Shown: positions 9,116-17,319, counted from the first letter of the stretch. The stretch: 64,000 nucleotides of DNA from Dehalococcoides mccartyi (GCF_001889305.1 NZ_CP013074.1:1364001-1428000), one strand, 5' to 3'. Notes: generated from the letters alone by a model not told the origin. A program made the numbers and translations.

Positions 9116-10846
9116 TTACAGGATAAGATTCATAAGTCCCCCCACCCCGATAGCCGCAACCAGCATAACCAGTACTGATTTCAGGGCATCTTTCCGCCCC
9201 AGCTCACGGAAGAGTATCACCAGAGACGCTATACAGGGGAAGAGCATGGCCAGTACCAGACTGGCCACCACCAGCTGTTCAGGCCCCATATCCAAAGGCC
9301 CTAAAAGAGCCATAGCCGCATCTTTACGCAGAAAACCCACCACCAGAGGCACAGCCGCATCAGCCGGCAAACCCAGAATACCGGTCACAACCGGCTCGGC
9401 CGCTTTGGCGATAACGTCAAATACCTTGGTAAAACTAAGAATATTTATAACTGCCACTACCCCCAGTATTATGGGTAAAGCTTCCTTGAGAAAACTTTTA
9501 ATCCTGAAAGCCAGCTTTTTCAGCACCAGATTGACAGGGGGCAGGCGGTAGGGAGGCACTTCCAGCAATAGTTCCGGGCTGAAACCGGGAGTAATCTTGT
9601 TCAGAATCATACCCAGCCCCAGCCAGACTGCAAACAGAGTACCGAAAACCAGAAAAACATACCCTATCCCGAATCCCCCCAGCATACCTATTATCATAGC
9701 CTGCAGGGAAACACAGGGCACGGCTACCGAAACCAGTGTAGCCGCAATAAAGCGCTCACGTCTGCTTTCCAGACTGCGGGTAGCCATAATAGCCGGCACG
9801 TTACAGCCTAATCCCAGCAGGGTGGGTATAAAGGCAAACCCGTGCAGCCCCAGCCGGTGCATTACGTTATCCAGCAGCACCGCCAGACGGGGCAGATAGC
9901 CGGTATCTTCCAGTATGCCCAAGACCAGGTAAAAGGCTACTATGTAAGGCAGAACCATGGCAAACGGCACGTATAATCCGCTGGTAAGCAGCCCCAAAGA
10001 TTCTTTAAAGTTTATTTCCCCGCCGCTTACATCACCCACCAGCAGCCCGTGCAGGAAACCGCTGCCGCCCAAAGCATCTGACAAAGAATGGACTACCGGC
10101 GCCCACAGATTATTAAAAATGGGGTCAAATACATACGCTATCAGTCCCTCACCCACAAACCGCACCACCAGAAAAACTGTCGCCATAATGAACACAGCCA
10201 TTAGAACACCCAAAACCGGGCTGACACTGGCATCCGCCAGCCTCTCTCCAATGGTATGGTGACGATGGGTTATCTGCTGAACCTCACGGATAATACCGCC
10301 GATACGCTGCCAGCGTTCGTCCTGACCCTGCACGGCCAACACCGGCACTTTGGGTGAAAGCAACTGGACAACCAGCTGTTTAATACCCTCGCCGCTGGTG
10401 GCGGAAGTGGGGGCTATAGGCACTCCCAGTATTTCCGAAAGCTTATCCAAATCTATTTTTATGCCCTTGTGGTGGGTTTCGTCCCACATATTCATAGCTA
10501 TAACAGTGGGCAAACCCCTTTCCAGAAGCTGCTGGGTAAGATACAGGTTTCTTTCCAAATTAGTGGCATCTATCACATTCAGGATAATTACTTCTCCATC
10601 TTTGTCAGACGCCACTTCATCCAGCATTTTTCTGGCCACTGTCTCCGCTTCACAGGTGGGTTCAAGGGTATAAGAACCGGGTACGTCTATAACCTCGGCA
10701 ATTTCATCACCCAGCTTCATCTGGCCGCGGCTGAAAGTTACAGTCGTACCGGGATAATTGGCAGACATGGTTTGGACGCCAGTCAGGCGGGTAAAGACCA
10801 CACTTTTACCCACATTGGGATTACCGAAGAGCAAGACTTTTTTCAT
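9116..10846 (-). CDS. feoB: Ferrous iron transporter FeoB
   Basis: Membrane Fe(II) importer with an N-terminal G domain. The G1 motif GNPNVGKS is at residues 8-15, G3 DVPGSY near 59-64 and G4 NMWD near 118. The membrane part contains the two gate repeats, with the Cys motif GLGCNVPAIMATRSLESRRER. At 576 residues it is shorter than E. coli FeoB (773) and lacks a long C-terminal tail, as in many short FeoBs. Its ATG overlaps the feoA stop by 4 bases. It is the third gene of a fur-feoA-feoB operon and is probably Fur-controlled. Confidence 0.95.
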   Translation of the reverse strand: MKKVLLFGNPNVGKSVVFTRLTGVQTMSANYPGTTVTFSRGQMKLGDEIAEVIDVPGSYTLEPTCEAETVARKMLDEVASDKDGEVIILNVIDATNLERNLYLTQQLLERGLPTVIAMNMWDETHHKGIKIDLDKLSEILGVPIAPTSATSGEGIKQLVVQLLSPKVPVLAVQGQDERWQRIGGIIREVQQITHRHHTIGERLADASVSPVLGVLMAVFIMATVFLVVRFVGEGLIAYVFDPIFNNLWAPVVHSLSDALGGSGFLHGLLVGDVSGGEINFKESLGLLTSGLYVPFAMVLPYIVAFYLVLGILEDTGYLPRLAVLLDNVMHRLGLHGFAFIPTLLGLGCNVPAIMATRSLESRRERFIAATLVSVAVPCVSLQAMIIGMLGGFGIGYVFLVFGTLFAVWLGLGMILNKITPGFSPELLLEVPPYRLPPVNLVLKKLAFRIKSFLKEALPIILGVVAVINILSFTKVFDVIAKAAEPVVTGILGLPADAAVPLVVGFLRKDAAMALLGPLDMGPEQLVVASLVLAMLFPCIASLVILFRELGRKDALKSVLVMLVAAIGVGGLMNLIL

Positions 10847-11088
10847 ATACCGGCAACTTCCACCATTACTTTGGAAGCCATGCCATGCCCCATAGCCAGC
10901 TGGGTTCCGTCAACCTTTACTGTAACCGGCCCTTTAAATGACATGGCGCTGATTTTAGTTAATTCCTTGCCCGGCCTAAGCCCCAAAGCCGCCAGGCGGT
11001 TATTAACGGCGGCCCCGCCCTCTATGCTGCACACCCGGGCACGGCTACCGTTTTTCAAATTTGCTAGAGAAACTATTTGCTGAGCCAT
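10843..11088 (-). CDS. feoA: Ferrous iron transport accessory protein FeoA
   Basis: An 81-residue cytosolic SH3-like protein needed for FeoB activity. The FeoA pattern is present: RLAALGLRPGKELTKISAMSFKGPVTVKVDGTQLAMGHGMASKVMVE. It sits between fur and feoB and overlaps feoB in an ATGA, consistent with tight co-expression. The SD is AGGATAC-like just before the ATG at 11088. Confidence 0.92.
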   Translation of the reverse strand: MAQQIVSLANLKNGSRARVCSIEGGAAVNNRLAALGLRPGKELTKISAMSFKGPVTVKVDGTQLAMGHGMASKVMVEVAGI

Positions 11089-11128
11089 ATGTATCCTTGT
11101 CTATATAAAATAATTTACTTGCCAGGTT

Positions 11129-11554
11129 TTAACGGGAACCTTCATTTTTGGAGCAGGCGGCACAATATCCGCTGAAACGCAAATCTGTATTTAAAACCCG
11201 AAAACCGCTGGCCTCAGGCACATTACTGAGCATGTATTCCAGCGGATACTTAAACTCCACCACCTTGCCGCAACCCAAACACAGCAAATGGTAGTGCTCG
11301 CCGCCGGTCTTTATTTCATAGTAATGGGTATGCTCATCCAGATGAATTTCCTCAATAAGGCCGGCTTCTCTAAGGGTTTTCAGATTGCGGTAAATAGTCC
11401 CCAAACTCACCTTAGGGAACTTTTTCTGCACCTTCTGGTAAATATCTACGGCAGACATGTGCCCCTTAGCCTTAGACAAAACCTCCAGCACAGCCTGACG
11501 CTGACGGCTGGCACGGGTACCAATCTGAACATTGGCGGGTATGGTACTATTCAT
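11129..11554 (-). CDS. fur: Fur-family metal-dependent repressor
   Basis: A 141-residue Fur/PerR-type regulator. The winged helix (RQAVLEVLSKAKGHMSAVDIYQKVQKKFPKVSLGTIYRNLKTL) is followed by the metal-binding part with HYYE, EHYHLLCLGCGKV and YCAACSKN; the two CxxC pairs are the structural zinc site. The ATG at 11554 has a GGGAG SD directly upstream; a longer frame starting at 11704 would run through its own Fur box and promoter and is rejected. It is the first gene of the feoAB operon. Iron is the likely effector because of the neighbours, though the family also includes zinc and peroxide sensors. Confidence 0.9.
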   Translation of the reverse strand: MNSTIPANVQIGTRASRQRQAVLEVLSKAKGHMSAVDIYQKVQKKFPKVSLGTIYRNLKTLREAGLIEEIHLDEHTHYYEIKTGGEHYHLLCLGCGKVVEFKYPLEYMLSNVPEASGFRVLNTDLRFSGYCAACSKNEGSR

Positions 11555-11575
11555 CTCCCTGCCCCCCTTATTATC

Positions 11576-11594
11576 AATAACGATTATTATTATT
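11576..11594 (-). promoter_or_regulatory. Fur box upstream of fur-feoAB
   Basis: On the minus strand the 19 bases read AATAATAATAATCGTTATT, matching 15 of 19 positions of the classical Fur consensus GATAATGATAATCATTATC. It lies 22 bases before the fur ATG, where a bound repressor would block the promoter, so autoregulation and iron control of feoAB are likely. The match was counted by eye. Confidence 0.65.
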
Positions 11595-11679
11595 AGTATA
11601 TGACAAGCAGACTTGCCCGTCAAGCATCTCCCGAGGATAATTGTAAGGGGCAAGCAGTCTGGGGTATGATATAATACAT

Positions 11680-12144
11680 ATGGCAGAATACGTAACCCTG
11701 ACAACTAACCGCAAAGCATTTCATAACTATTTCCTGGAAGAAAAATACGAAGCAGGGATAGTACTGCTGGGCACGGAGATAAAATCCCTCCGGGGCGGCA
11801 GAGTAAATATGGGAGATGCCTACGTTAAACCTCAGGGGGGAGAGCTCTGGCTGGTAAACGCCCACATATCAGCTTACCAGTGCAGCGGACATACCAGCCA
11901 TGAACCTTTGCGGGAACGCAAACTGCTTATGCACCGCAAAGAAATAGCCCTGCTTATGTCAAAGGTCAAGGAAAAAGGGCTGACTCTCGTACCGGTGCGT
12001 ATCTACCTTAAAAACGATGTTGCCAAGGTAGAGCTGTCACTGGGGCGGGGTAAAAAGCTGTATGACAAACGGGATACCATTACTAAGCGGGATACCGAGC
12101 GTGAACTGGAGCGGGAAATAAAACACCGCAATTTCCGCCGTTAA
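11680..12144 (+). CDS. smpB: tmRNA-binding protein SmpB
   Basis: A 154-residue RNA-binding protein that delivers tmRNA to stalled ribosomes. Family motifs are clear: NRKAFHNYFLEEKYEAGIVLLGTEIKSLR at the N-terminus, ISAYQCSGHTSHEPLRERKLLMHRKEI in the middle, and the basic tail GRGKKLYDKRDTITKRD near the C-terminus that enters the ribosome. It lies 12 bases before ssrA, its partner RNA. A TATAAT at 11670-11675 ends only 4 bases before the ATG and no SD is seen, so a leaderless transcript is possible. Confidence 0.96.
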   Translation: MAEYVTLTTNRKAFHNYFLEEKYEAGIVLLGTEIKSLRGGRVNMGDAYVKPQGGELWLVNAHISAYQCSGHTSHEPLRERKLLMHRKEIALLMSKVKEKGLTLVPVRIYLKNDVAKVELSLGRGKKLYDKRDTITKRDTERELEREIKHRNFRR

Positions 12145-12156
12145 TACCAATATTAT

Positions 12157-12509
12157 GGGGACGCGTGGTTTCGACAGGGAAGGTAGGCTACTGGATTGCA
12201 GGCTGAGGTGCCATCCACCTCATTAAACAGGTGGCAAAAAACAACTGGCGAACGTGAACTCGTTCTTGCTGGCTAAATAAAACCAGCACATCCTGCCCGG
12301 CCCCACCTCAACGAGCCGGGTTTGGGTGCCGATTAGTTGAGGTGCCGTTTCCCCAACGCCGATGAGGGGAACGAAAGAAATATCGGCTGGTTTGGCTAAA
12401 TTAGGCCGGCAAAAGCTAGCCAGACAAGATTAAATAGACGGCTAATCCTGTAGTAGATCCTGGGTCACCTTTTCTGGACGGGGAGTTCGACCCTCCCCCG
12501 TCTCCACCA
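12157..12509 (+). ncRNA. ssrA: tmRNA (ssrA)
   Basis: The 5' end GGGGACG pairs with CGTCTCC near the 3' end to give the tRNA-like acceptor stem, followed by ACCA. The T arm (GGGAG TTCGACC CTCCC) is visible at 12481-12497. The internal reading frame at 12247-12276 encodes the degradation tag GERELVLAG followed by TAA, matching the tag known for Dehalococcoides. The sequence after 12509 belongs to an integrated element: the 3' end of ssrA is the attachment site, and it remains intact after insertion. Confidence 0.97.
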
Positions 12510-14097
12510 GAAACACGGACGAGCCGGCGGGTGAAGTACCCAAAGGCTCGTTTAAGATACGTATTTTGGATTCCTTCCTTGATACCGCCACCTGAAAAAT
12601 GGGTTTAAAGGGCGGCTTCACCTTAACTGCAATCACCGAACAGCTTTGTTTCACATCCACATACACCCCGTCCAGCATGGTCAGGAGTATCTTCCTCTGT
12701 TCAGCAAGGTTTGCCTTACCCCAGAGTACAGGCAGATTCTGGATAAGTTTCCCAGCCTGCTCGGATGCGTCATAGTCGGGTACTACCAGTGATTCCAGAC
12801 TGAGTTCCAGAAGTCTTTTCTGCCTTAAGTATTCTTCCTCAGGTATCAGACCGTCTATATAGGTCTTGGCCATACGGTGGAGTTTGCCGGTTACCTGCTC
12901 TTTTTCTTTTTTGACCCTTTCCACTTCATCCTTAAGGCTTATGATAGATAGTACTTCCTCAAGCCAGCCCGGACCAAGCTCTATAGCGGAAACAAGTTCC
13001 CTTATCTGATTATCTATTACATGGCAGCCTATAGTACCGCCATGTCCGGGGCATTCCTGTATGCTTCTTGAAGCTTTGTGCTCCCGGTAGTAGCTGTTTC
13101 CGCTTTTATAAGTCTGAGCCCACATAGGCATTCCACAATAGGCACATCTGACCAATCCTTTAAGCAGGTATTCTCTACCAGGTGAAGTAGTCAAGGTTTC
13201 AGATCTGCCCGAATTCTTCCTTAAGGCCAGTTGGACAGTATCAAATAATTCCCGGCTGATTAAGGCTTCATGGGCACCGGCTAGGATTTCATCCCGGTGG
13301 TTTATCTGCCCGGTATAGAAGGGGTTATGCAGGATATTTCTGACCGAGGAACTGGTAAATAGTCTTGGCCCTGAGACTAATTCTCCGTTGGCATCAGGTA
13401 GATTTTTGGTGTTGTGGGTACGAAATCCCTGTTCATTTAGCCAGATAGCCAGTTGGGAGAGAGTGGTTGTACCGGAGGAATAGCGCCGGAAAAGCTCGGC
13501 TGCTGCTGGCCCTTCCCTTGAGTGGATGTGAAGTCCTCCGGGGTGTTCCTTCTCGCAGCGCCTTTTCTTTTCTCCCTTGTCGCCTATCTCCCAACAGGAT
13601 TCATAGCCGAAGGGGATACAGCCATTGTGTTTGCCTTCCCTGGCTCTTTGGTCAAGTCCTTTTCTGACATGGGTACTTAAAGCTTCACTGAAATACTGGG
13701 CAAATGCCCCCAGCATCTGGGTGAAAAGGATACCGTCCGGTTTAGAATAATCCAGATTTTCAACAATAGAGACCAGCCCTATCCCGTACCTGCCCAGTAG
13801 TTTTAATGATTCCAAAGTAACGGTAAGATTCCTTGACCAGCGGTCAAGTGTATGTACAACTACAATCTCAAATTCATTTTTGGCTGCATCTTCAAGGAGT
13901 TTCCTGAAGACCGGTCGTTTATGAGTACTGTCTACATGGGCGGATTTGCCTTCTTCCCGATATATGCGTACAGCCTGCCAACCCCGGTTCTTGCAGAGCT
14001 CGGTAAAGAGTCTTTCCTGAGCATCCAGAGAGTAACCCTCAACCTGTGAAGCCGAAGAGACCCGGACATAGGCAACCGCCCGTTTAGTTTCGGCCAT
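12442..14097 (-). CDS. Large serine site-specific recombinase (copy 1)
   Basis: An integrase/excisionase of the resolvase-invertase superfamily, about 551 residues. The catalytic motif YVRVSSASQ lies near residues 10-18, with Ser14 the probable nucleophile. VVVHTLDRWSRNL is the second catalytic-domain motif. A recombinase domain follows, then a zinc ribbon (CAYCGMPM ... CPGH ... C) and a coiled-coil tail. ATG 14097 is preferred over the GTG at 14121 because an ACAGGAA SD precedes it. The last ~20 codons lie inside and beyond the ssrA 3' end, so the C-terminal tail is set by the insertion site. The copy at 39566-41263 is nearly identical up to that point. Confidence 0.93.
   Translation of the reverse strand: MAETKRAVAYVRVSSASQVEGYSLDAQERLFTELCKNRGWQAVRIYREEGKSAHVDSTHKRPVFRKLLEDAAKNEFEIVVVHTLDRWSRNLTVTLESLKLLGRYGIGLVSIVENLDYSKPDGILFTQMLGAFAQYFSEALSTHVRKGLDQRAREGKHNGCIPFGYESCWEIGDKGEKKRRCEKEHPGGLHIHSREGPAAAELFRRYSSGTTTLSQLAIWLNEQGFRTHNTKNLPDANGELVSGPRLFTSSSVRNILHNPFYTGQINHRDEILAGAHEALISRELFDTVQLALRKNSGRSETLTTSPGREYLLKGLVRCAYCGMPMWAQTYKSGNSYYREHKASRSIQECPGHGGTIGCHVIDNQIRELVSAIELGPGWLEEVLSIISLKDEVERVKKEKEQVTGKLHRMAKTYIDGLIPEEEYLRQKRLLELSLESLVVPDYDASEQAGKLIQNLPVLWGKANLAEQRKILLTMLDGVYVDVKQSCSVIAVKVKPPFKPIFQVAVSRKESKIRILNEPLGTSPAGSSVFLVETGEGRTPRPEKVTQDLLQD
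12491..12509. repeat. Attachment repeat 1 (ssrA 3' end)
   Basis: CCCTCCCCCGTCTCCACCA forms the last 19 bases of ssrA and is the junction between chromosome and segment 1. The core CTCCCCCGTCTCCACCA recurs near 30160, 35858 and 39657. The right flank here (GAAACACGGACGAGCC) is shared with repeat 4, because both adjoin a recombinase gene. Confidence 0.9.
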
Positions 14098-14320
14098 TTC
14101 CTGTTTCCCTGTTAGCTTCACGCTGAGAAACTGAAAATGCCACCTCTGCCAGAGTTGTCAGAAACTGTTCTACCATCATCTTTTGCATTACCTCAACCTC
14201 AGAAGTGGCGGTTAGTGTATACGCAGCACGTATACGTGTCAACTCATCCGATTTATCAGATTGAGTTATCTCTTCAGATACAAGCTTGCCGCCATCTTCC
14301 TGTATAGACATCTCTAACAA
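14084..14320 (-). CDS. Small module protein, unknown (copy 1)
   Basis: A 78-residue acidic, helix-rich protein that I do not recognise. It overlaps the recombinase start by 14 bases, implying translational coupling. It ends SVSQREANRETGNGRN. ATG 14311 (MSIQEDG) is an alternative start. It is conserved in the second module (41250-41486) with a handful of changes, so it is under selection as protein. A recombination directionality or accessory role is possible from position only. Confidence 0.6.
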   Translation of the reverse strand: MLEMSIQEDGGKLVSEEITQSDKSDELTRIRAAYTLTATSEVEVMQKMMVEQFLTTLAEVAFSVSQREANRETGNGRN

Positions 14321-14328
14321 TTCCTAGT

Positions 14329-14523
14329 TCATTTGCAGAAGAGTCTTTCAGATTTTTCTACTACCTGTCTCACATATTCCTGTTGAGTAATAAACCCCCT
14401 GAAATGCCTGCCATCTTTCGGGCAGACAAACATAATGAAAGGTTTACCGGATTTACGGCCGCTGGCCAGTTTCACTTCCAGCGTTTCACTGCAGACCGGG
14501 CATTTTATGGATTCAACTGCCAT
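14329..14523 (-). CDS. Small zinc-ribbon-like protein (copy 1)
   Basis: A 64-residue protein with a CPVC pair near residue 9 and a second Cys (FVCPKDGRHF) near residue 34, resembling a one-knuckle zinc ribbon; the fourth ligand could be His40 or the C-terminal Cys. The copy at 41495-41689 is identical at protein level. It is packed between the ParB-like gene (4-base gap) and the 78-residue gene (8-base gap) and is clearly part of the module operon. Function unknown. Confidence 0.65.
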   Translation of the reverse strand: MAVESIKCPVCSETLEVKLASGRKSGKPFIMFVCPKDGRHFRGFITQQEYVRQVVEKSERLFCK

Positions 14524-14527
14524 ATCT

Positions 14528-15151
14528 TTACTCCTTACCCAGATACGATTGACATAATAGATACAAAGCCTGTCCTCTTAAGGTGGGATTATCACTTTTA
14601 TTACCTCTGGCAAAGGGAATAAAACGGGTTATGGCTTTTTCTACAACTTTCTTCTGGTCACTTGTCAATTGAAAATTGAGATGACTCAATTTGGCAAGTC
14701 TGGATTGCTGCCAGTTTTGGAGCTGAACACTCAATTCTTCCTGGCCTATGGAAGCCAGAGAAGTCAGATTATCCGAGGATTCAGGCAATACCAAAAGTAC
14801 TTCTTCCTGTTTAATCTGGGACAAAATTTCCCGTAGAAGTTGAGCTCTGAGCCCCAGGTCATCCACCCCGTGGATATGATTTAGAGCCTGAGCCAACAGT
14901 TTAGCTTCAGAGTCATTTAATTCAAGTACAATACAAGGCACAGTTTGTATCTTAAGTTCAACCAGTACCTTTAATCTCTGGTTACCGGATAAGACTTCAA
15001 AATATCCATCTTTAGATCTGACCACCAGATTTTCAACCAATCCATATCTTTTAATACTCTGCTTCAATTTCCCAAGTGTCTTCTCATCCAGTTGGTTCGG
15101 GTTCCAGACTGCTTCCCTGAGAATCCCCAAGGGCAAATTAGTTATTTCCAT
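14528..15151 (-). CDS. ParB-like N-terminal domain protein (copy 1)
   Basis: A 207-residue protein whose first ~100 residues match the ParB/Spo0J N-terminal (CTPase-type) fold: LDEKTLGKLKQSIKRYGLVENLVVRSKDGYFEVLSGNQRLKVLVEL, with the GNQR motif near residues 56-59. The rest is helical and unlike plasmid ParB. It overlaps the Mom-like gene by 14 bases. Small ParB-like proteins also occur beside DNA-modification genes in phages, so a link to the Mom-like neighbour is plausible. There is no parA nearby, which argues against plasmid partition. Confidence 0.75.
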   Translation of the reverse strand: MEITNLPLGILREAVWNPNQLDEKTLGKLKQSIKRYGLVENLVVRSKDGYFEVLSGNQRLKVLVELKIQTVPCIVLELNDSEAKLLAQALNHIHGVDDLGLRAQLLREILSQIKQEEVLLVLPESSDNLTSLASIGQEELSVQLQNWQQSRLAKLSHLNFQLTSDQKKVVEKAITRFIPFARGNKSDNPTLRGQALYLLCQSYLGKE

Positions 15152-15851
15152 TATTCCCCTCCTTGATAGGGTAGGGTAATACCGCAGATTTCAGGTATCC
15201 CCGCCATTTCGGATCCAGAAAATATAAATATCTGTGCTTGGCAGATTGTTTAATCGCATTAATTTTTATCCCCTGTTTTTTCAGGTAACCCTGATCACGG
15301 CTGCCCAGAAAATTATTTAAAGAGCGTCCGTGCCTGAGTCGGCCATCTCCCAAATCATACAAAGGCATCGCCGATGATAGTCCGGTATAAAGCCAGCCGG
15401 TAGCCTGATAGATAATTCCCAGATGCCCTGCCGATGGATCGCTGTAGGATATCAGAAACTTTAAATCTGTATGACGTTTTAAGTACCTGAATATCACCCC
15501 TAAAACCCTTGATTCAGCGTTTTTAGGTAAATCATCTGATAACCAAAATCTGGTAAGGGTTAAACAATCCTGAGGCTCTGCCCCATCCACCAGTCGGTAA
15601 GCCAAGGCTGGACCGGCACCCAGGGTAATGGCACCGGTCAGCCGGTTATCCAACATAACCCCAAAACAAAGCATCGTGCCTGCCGGAAATGAATGCAGAT
15701 AGTGCTCCCGTTCCAGAATCCGGGCAGCCGCTTTACGGGGAATTGGGCAAACCAAGAGGTTATGGAGCGCCGCGCTGGGATTTAAACCCGCTCCTGTATC
15801 CCGGCAGGATACCATGCTACTCATCACACCCGCGGCGCAATTTACATCCAT
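15138..15851 (-). CDS. Mom-like GNAT-fold DNA modification protein (copy 1)
   Basis: A 237-residue protein resembling the phage Mu Mom family, GNAT-fold enzymes that modify adenine in DNA and so protect it from restriction. The pattern seen is LEREHYLHSFPAG, then LTLTRFWLSDDLPKNAESRVLGVIFRYL, then SYSDPSAGHLGIIYQATGWLYTG. This assignment is from memory of the family and not from a search. An SD AAGGAAGG precedes the ATG at 15851. It overlaps the ParB-like gene. The second copy (42304-43017) has five or so substitutions. If it is active, the element could mark its own DNA during transfer. Confidence 0.65.
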   Translation of the reverse strand: MDVNCAAGVMSSMVSCRDTGAGLNPSAALHNLLVCPIPRKAAARILEREHYLHSFPAGTMLCFGVMLDNRLTGAITLGAGPALAYRLVDGAEPQDCLTLTRFWLSDDLPKNAESRVLGVIFRYLKRHTDLKFLISYSDPSAGHLGIIYQATGWLYTGLSSAMPLYDLGDGRLRHGRSLNNFLGSRDQGYLKKQGIKINAIKQSAKHRYLYFLDPKWRGYLKSAVLPYPIKEGNNGNN

Positions 15852-15910
15852 AAAAACCTTCCTTACCTTAAGATCCCAAAACCATTTGATTTCCTAAATT
15901 ATCTATCTCT

Positions 15911-16078
15911 CTATTCATCATCATTTTCCAGGTCATAAGTTTCTTCCTCTTCTCTGCGCCGTGCAATTCCTCTGGCTTAGGATACAATAGCCTGGTAAAG
16001 AGAATCACCCAGCAAGATTTCATCAGCCCCAATATCCAACTGGTACAGCTCACCCAATAATTGAGCTAAAGTCTTCAT
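15911..16078 (-). pseudogene. Small module gene broken by an internal stop (copy 1)
   Basis: The frame starts at ATG 16078 (MKTLAQLLGELYQLDIG) and meets TAA at 15977-15979 after 33 codons. In the second module the same gene (43077-43244) stays open for 55 codons and ends ARRREEEETYDPENDDE; here the matching downstream codons are still in frame up to a TAG at 15911. So this copy has lost its acidic tail. The protein family is unknown. Confidence 0.6.
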
Positions 16079-16107
16079 TTTCGCATTCCTTTCCTGTGAT
16101 ATAATTT

Positions 16108-16148
16108 TGCCAATACCTTTTGGCATCAATAACAGTATGTCCTATAAT
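16108..16148 (+). promoter_or_regulatory. Promoter with overlapping TGCCAA/TTGGCA inverted repeat
   Basis: TTGGCA (16120-16125), a 17-base spacer and TATAAT (16143-16148) form a near-consensus sigma-70 promoter for the gene at 16183. TGCCAA at 16108-16113 is the inverted partner of the -35 TTGGCA, giving an operator-like dyad. Both elements are kept in module copy 2, where the arms extend to 7 bp. Confidence 0.75.
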
Positions 16149-16182
16149 TCATGAGATGTAATTGCGTCATAGGGAGGTATCT

Positions 16183-17319
16183 ATGACAACGGATAAAATA
16201 CAATGGGCGTTAAATACCTTATTCCCCAAGGGTGAGGAGAATGGAGGGCCAGCGTATTTAATATTAGACAAATATCAACCCGCAATAACAAGTTTACGCA
16301 AAAAAGATCCTGCTTTAGCAAGAAAAGTTGAACGTACGCTTAAACTAATATTTCCAGAGTACTTTCCTCGGAGAAAATATATCAAATGGGACGATACTTA
16401 TCGTGCGACAAAGGCTAGAATAAATCTTTTACCTCATAACCCATATCTTAGAAAAGATATCTCGGATATTAGAAATGCACTTGGTCTTCCTGATGAGCAA
16501 ATTAAGATACCATTTGAACAAAAAATATATTCTGATAAATTACAATTATTGATGAAACCGAAAAAAAACCAGGAAAAAGTATCTCAAGAAGAGGCCCAAA
16601 GGATAATCGGAGTTGAAGTACTATTGGAGTGGTTAAAAGTATTTCATGAAGTCGAGACCAAACATCAAATAGCTGATAGTGATTTACCCCTAGATATCAG
16701 AAAGATGGCGATCAAATCTGCAGAGAAAACCTTCAATACTACGAATTTCCCTGTCTGGTTGCAAGAGCACCTTACATCAACAGTAAATGATGAAACTTCT
16801 TTTATAGATAAAGTTATAGACCTACTAATCAAACGACACAGACTGCCGTTTGATTTATATTGGAAGTATGCGATTCAACAATTAAAATACTATCTATTAA
16901 CTAATAATCCAGAGTGGGTCACAAACTTGGGATATAAAAACATTATAATTTCACCAACATTTCATAAGGGTAGTTACGTAACTCATTTTAATGCCACTAT
17001 CACAAATATCGATGAGACCTTCACTTTTGAAGATTGGACCAAGTTATGGAATAAGTATATAAAGCCAGAAAATAATGCACTACTGGAAGCAAGTGGTAGT
17101 ATACCTCAAGGGCGCCTCCCTGTCGGAGTTGATTTTAATAAATTAGAGAAACGGATTAAATTTTTCGAACCCATGATTAATAACAATTTAAGTCCACAGG
17201 AGATCGCGAATGATTGTCCAAAATACTTAGATTTAAACGATGACGAGCAGAATTTAGAGCAAGAGTCGATTGTTGATTCAATGAAAAAGTTGAAGACACT
17301 TCTAGAACCAAATGATTAG
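16183..17319 (+). CDS. Conserved module protein of unknown function (copy 1)
   Basis: A 378-residue soluble protein, rich in Lys, Asn and Ile, from AT-rich DNA unlike the neighbouring recombinase genes. I recognise no domain; the sequence is helix-rich with no membrane segment or clear catalytic motif. ATG 16183 is chosen because GGGAGGT lies 8 bases before it; the frame is open from 16162. The copy at 43334-44470 differs by only three residues. It is divergent from the module operon under a strong promoter with an operator-like dyad. It may be a regulator or defence component; no function is claimed. Confidence 0.7.
   Translation: MTTDKIQWALNTLFPKGEENGGPAYLILDKYQPAITSLRKKDPALARKVERTLKLIFPEYFPRRKYIKWDDTYRATKARINLLPHNPYLRKDISDIRNALGLPDEQIKIPFEQKIYSDKLQLLMKPKKNQEKVSQEEAQRIIGVEVLLEWLKVFHEVETKHQIADSDLPLDIRKMAIKSAEKTFNTTNFPVWLQEHLTSTVNDETSFIDKVIDLLIKRHRLPFDLYWKYAIQQLKYYLLTNNPEWVTNLGYKNIIISPTFHKGSYVTHFNATITNIDETFTFEDWTKLWNKYIKPENNALLEASGSIPQGRLPVGVDFNKLEKRIKFFEPMINNNLSPQEIANDCPKYLDLNDDEQNLEQESIVDSMKKLKTLLEPND

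Noticed and set aside
10469-11083. 204-codon frame on the plus strand over feoB/feoA
   Set aside because: Antisense shadow of two clear genes; composition is not protein-like.
14528-15151. Plasmid or chromosome partition protein ParB
   Set aside because: Only the N-terminal domain matches and there is no parA or parS-like cluster.
15868-16053. 61-codon frame on the minus strand
   Set aside because: It is an out-of-frame shadow of the small module gene at 15911-16078; the frame conserved with copy B is the other one.
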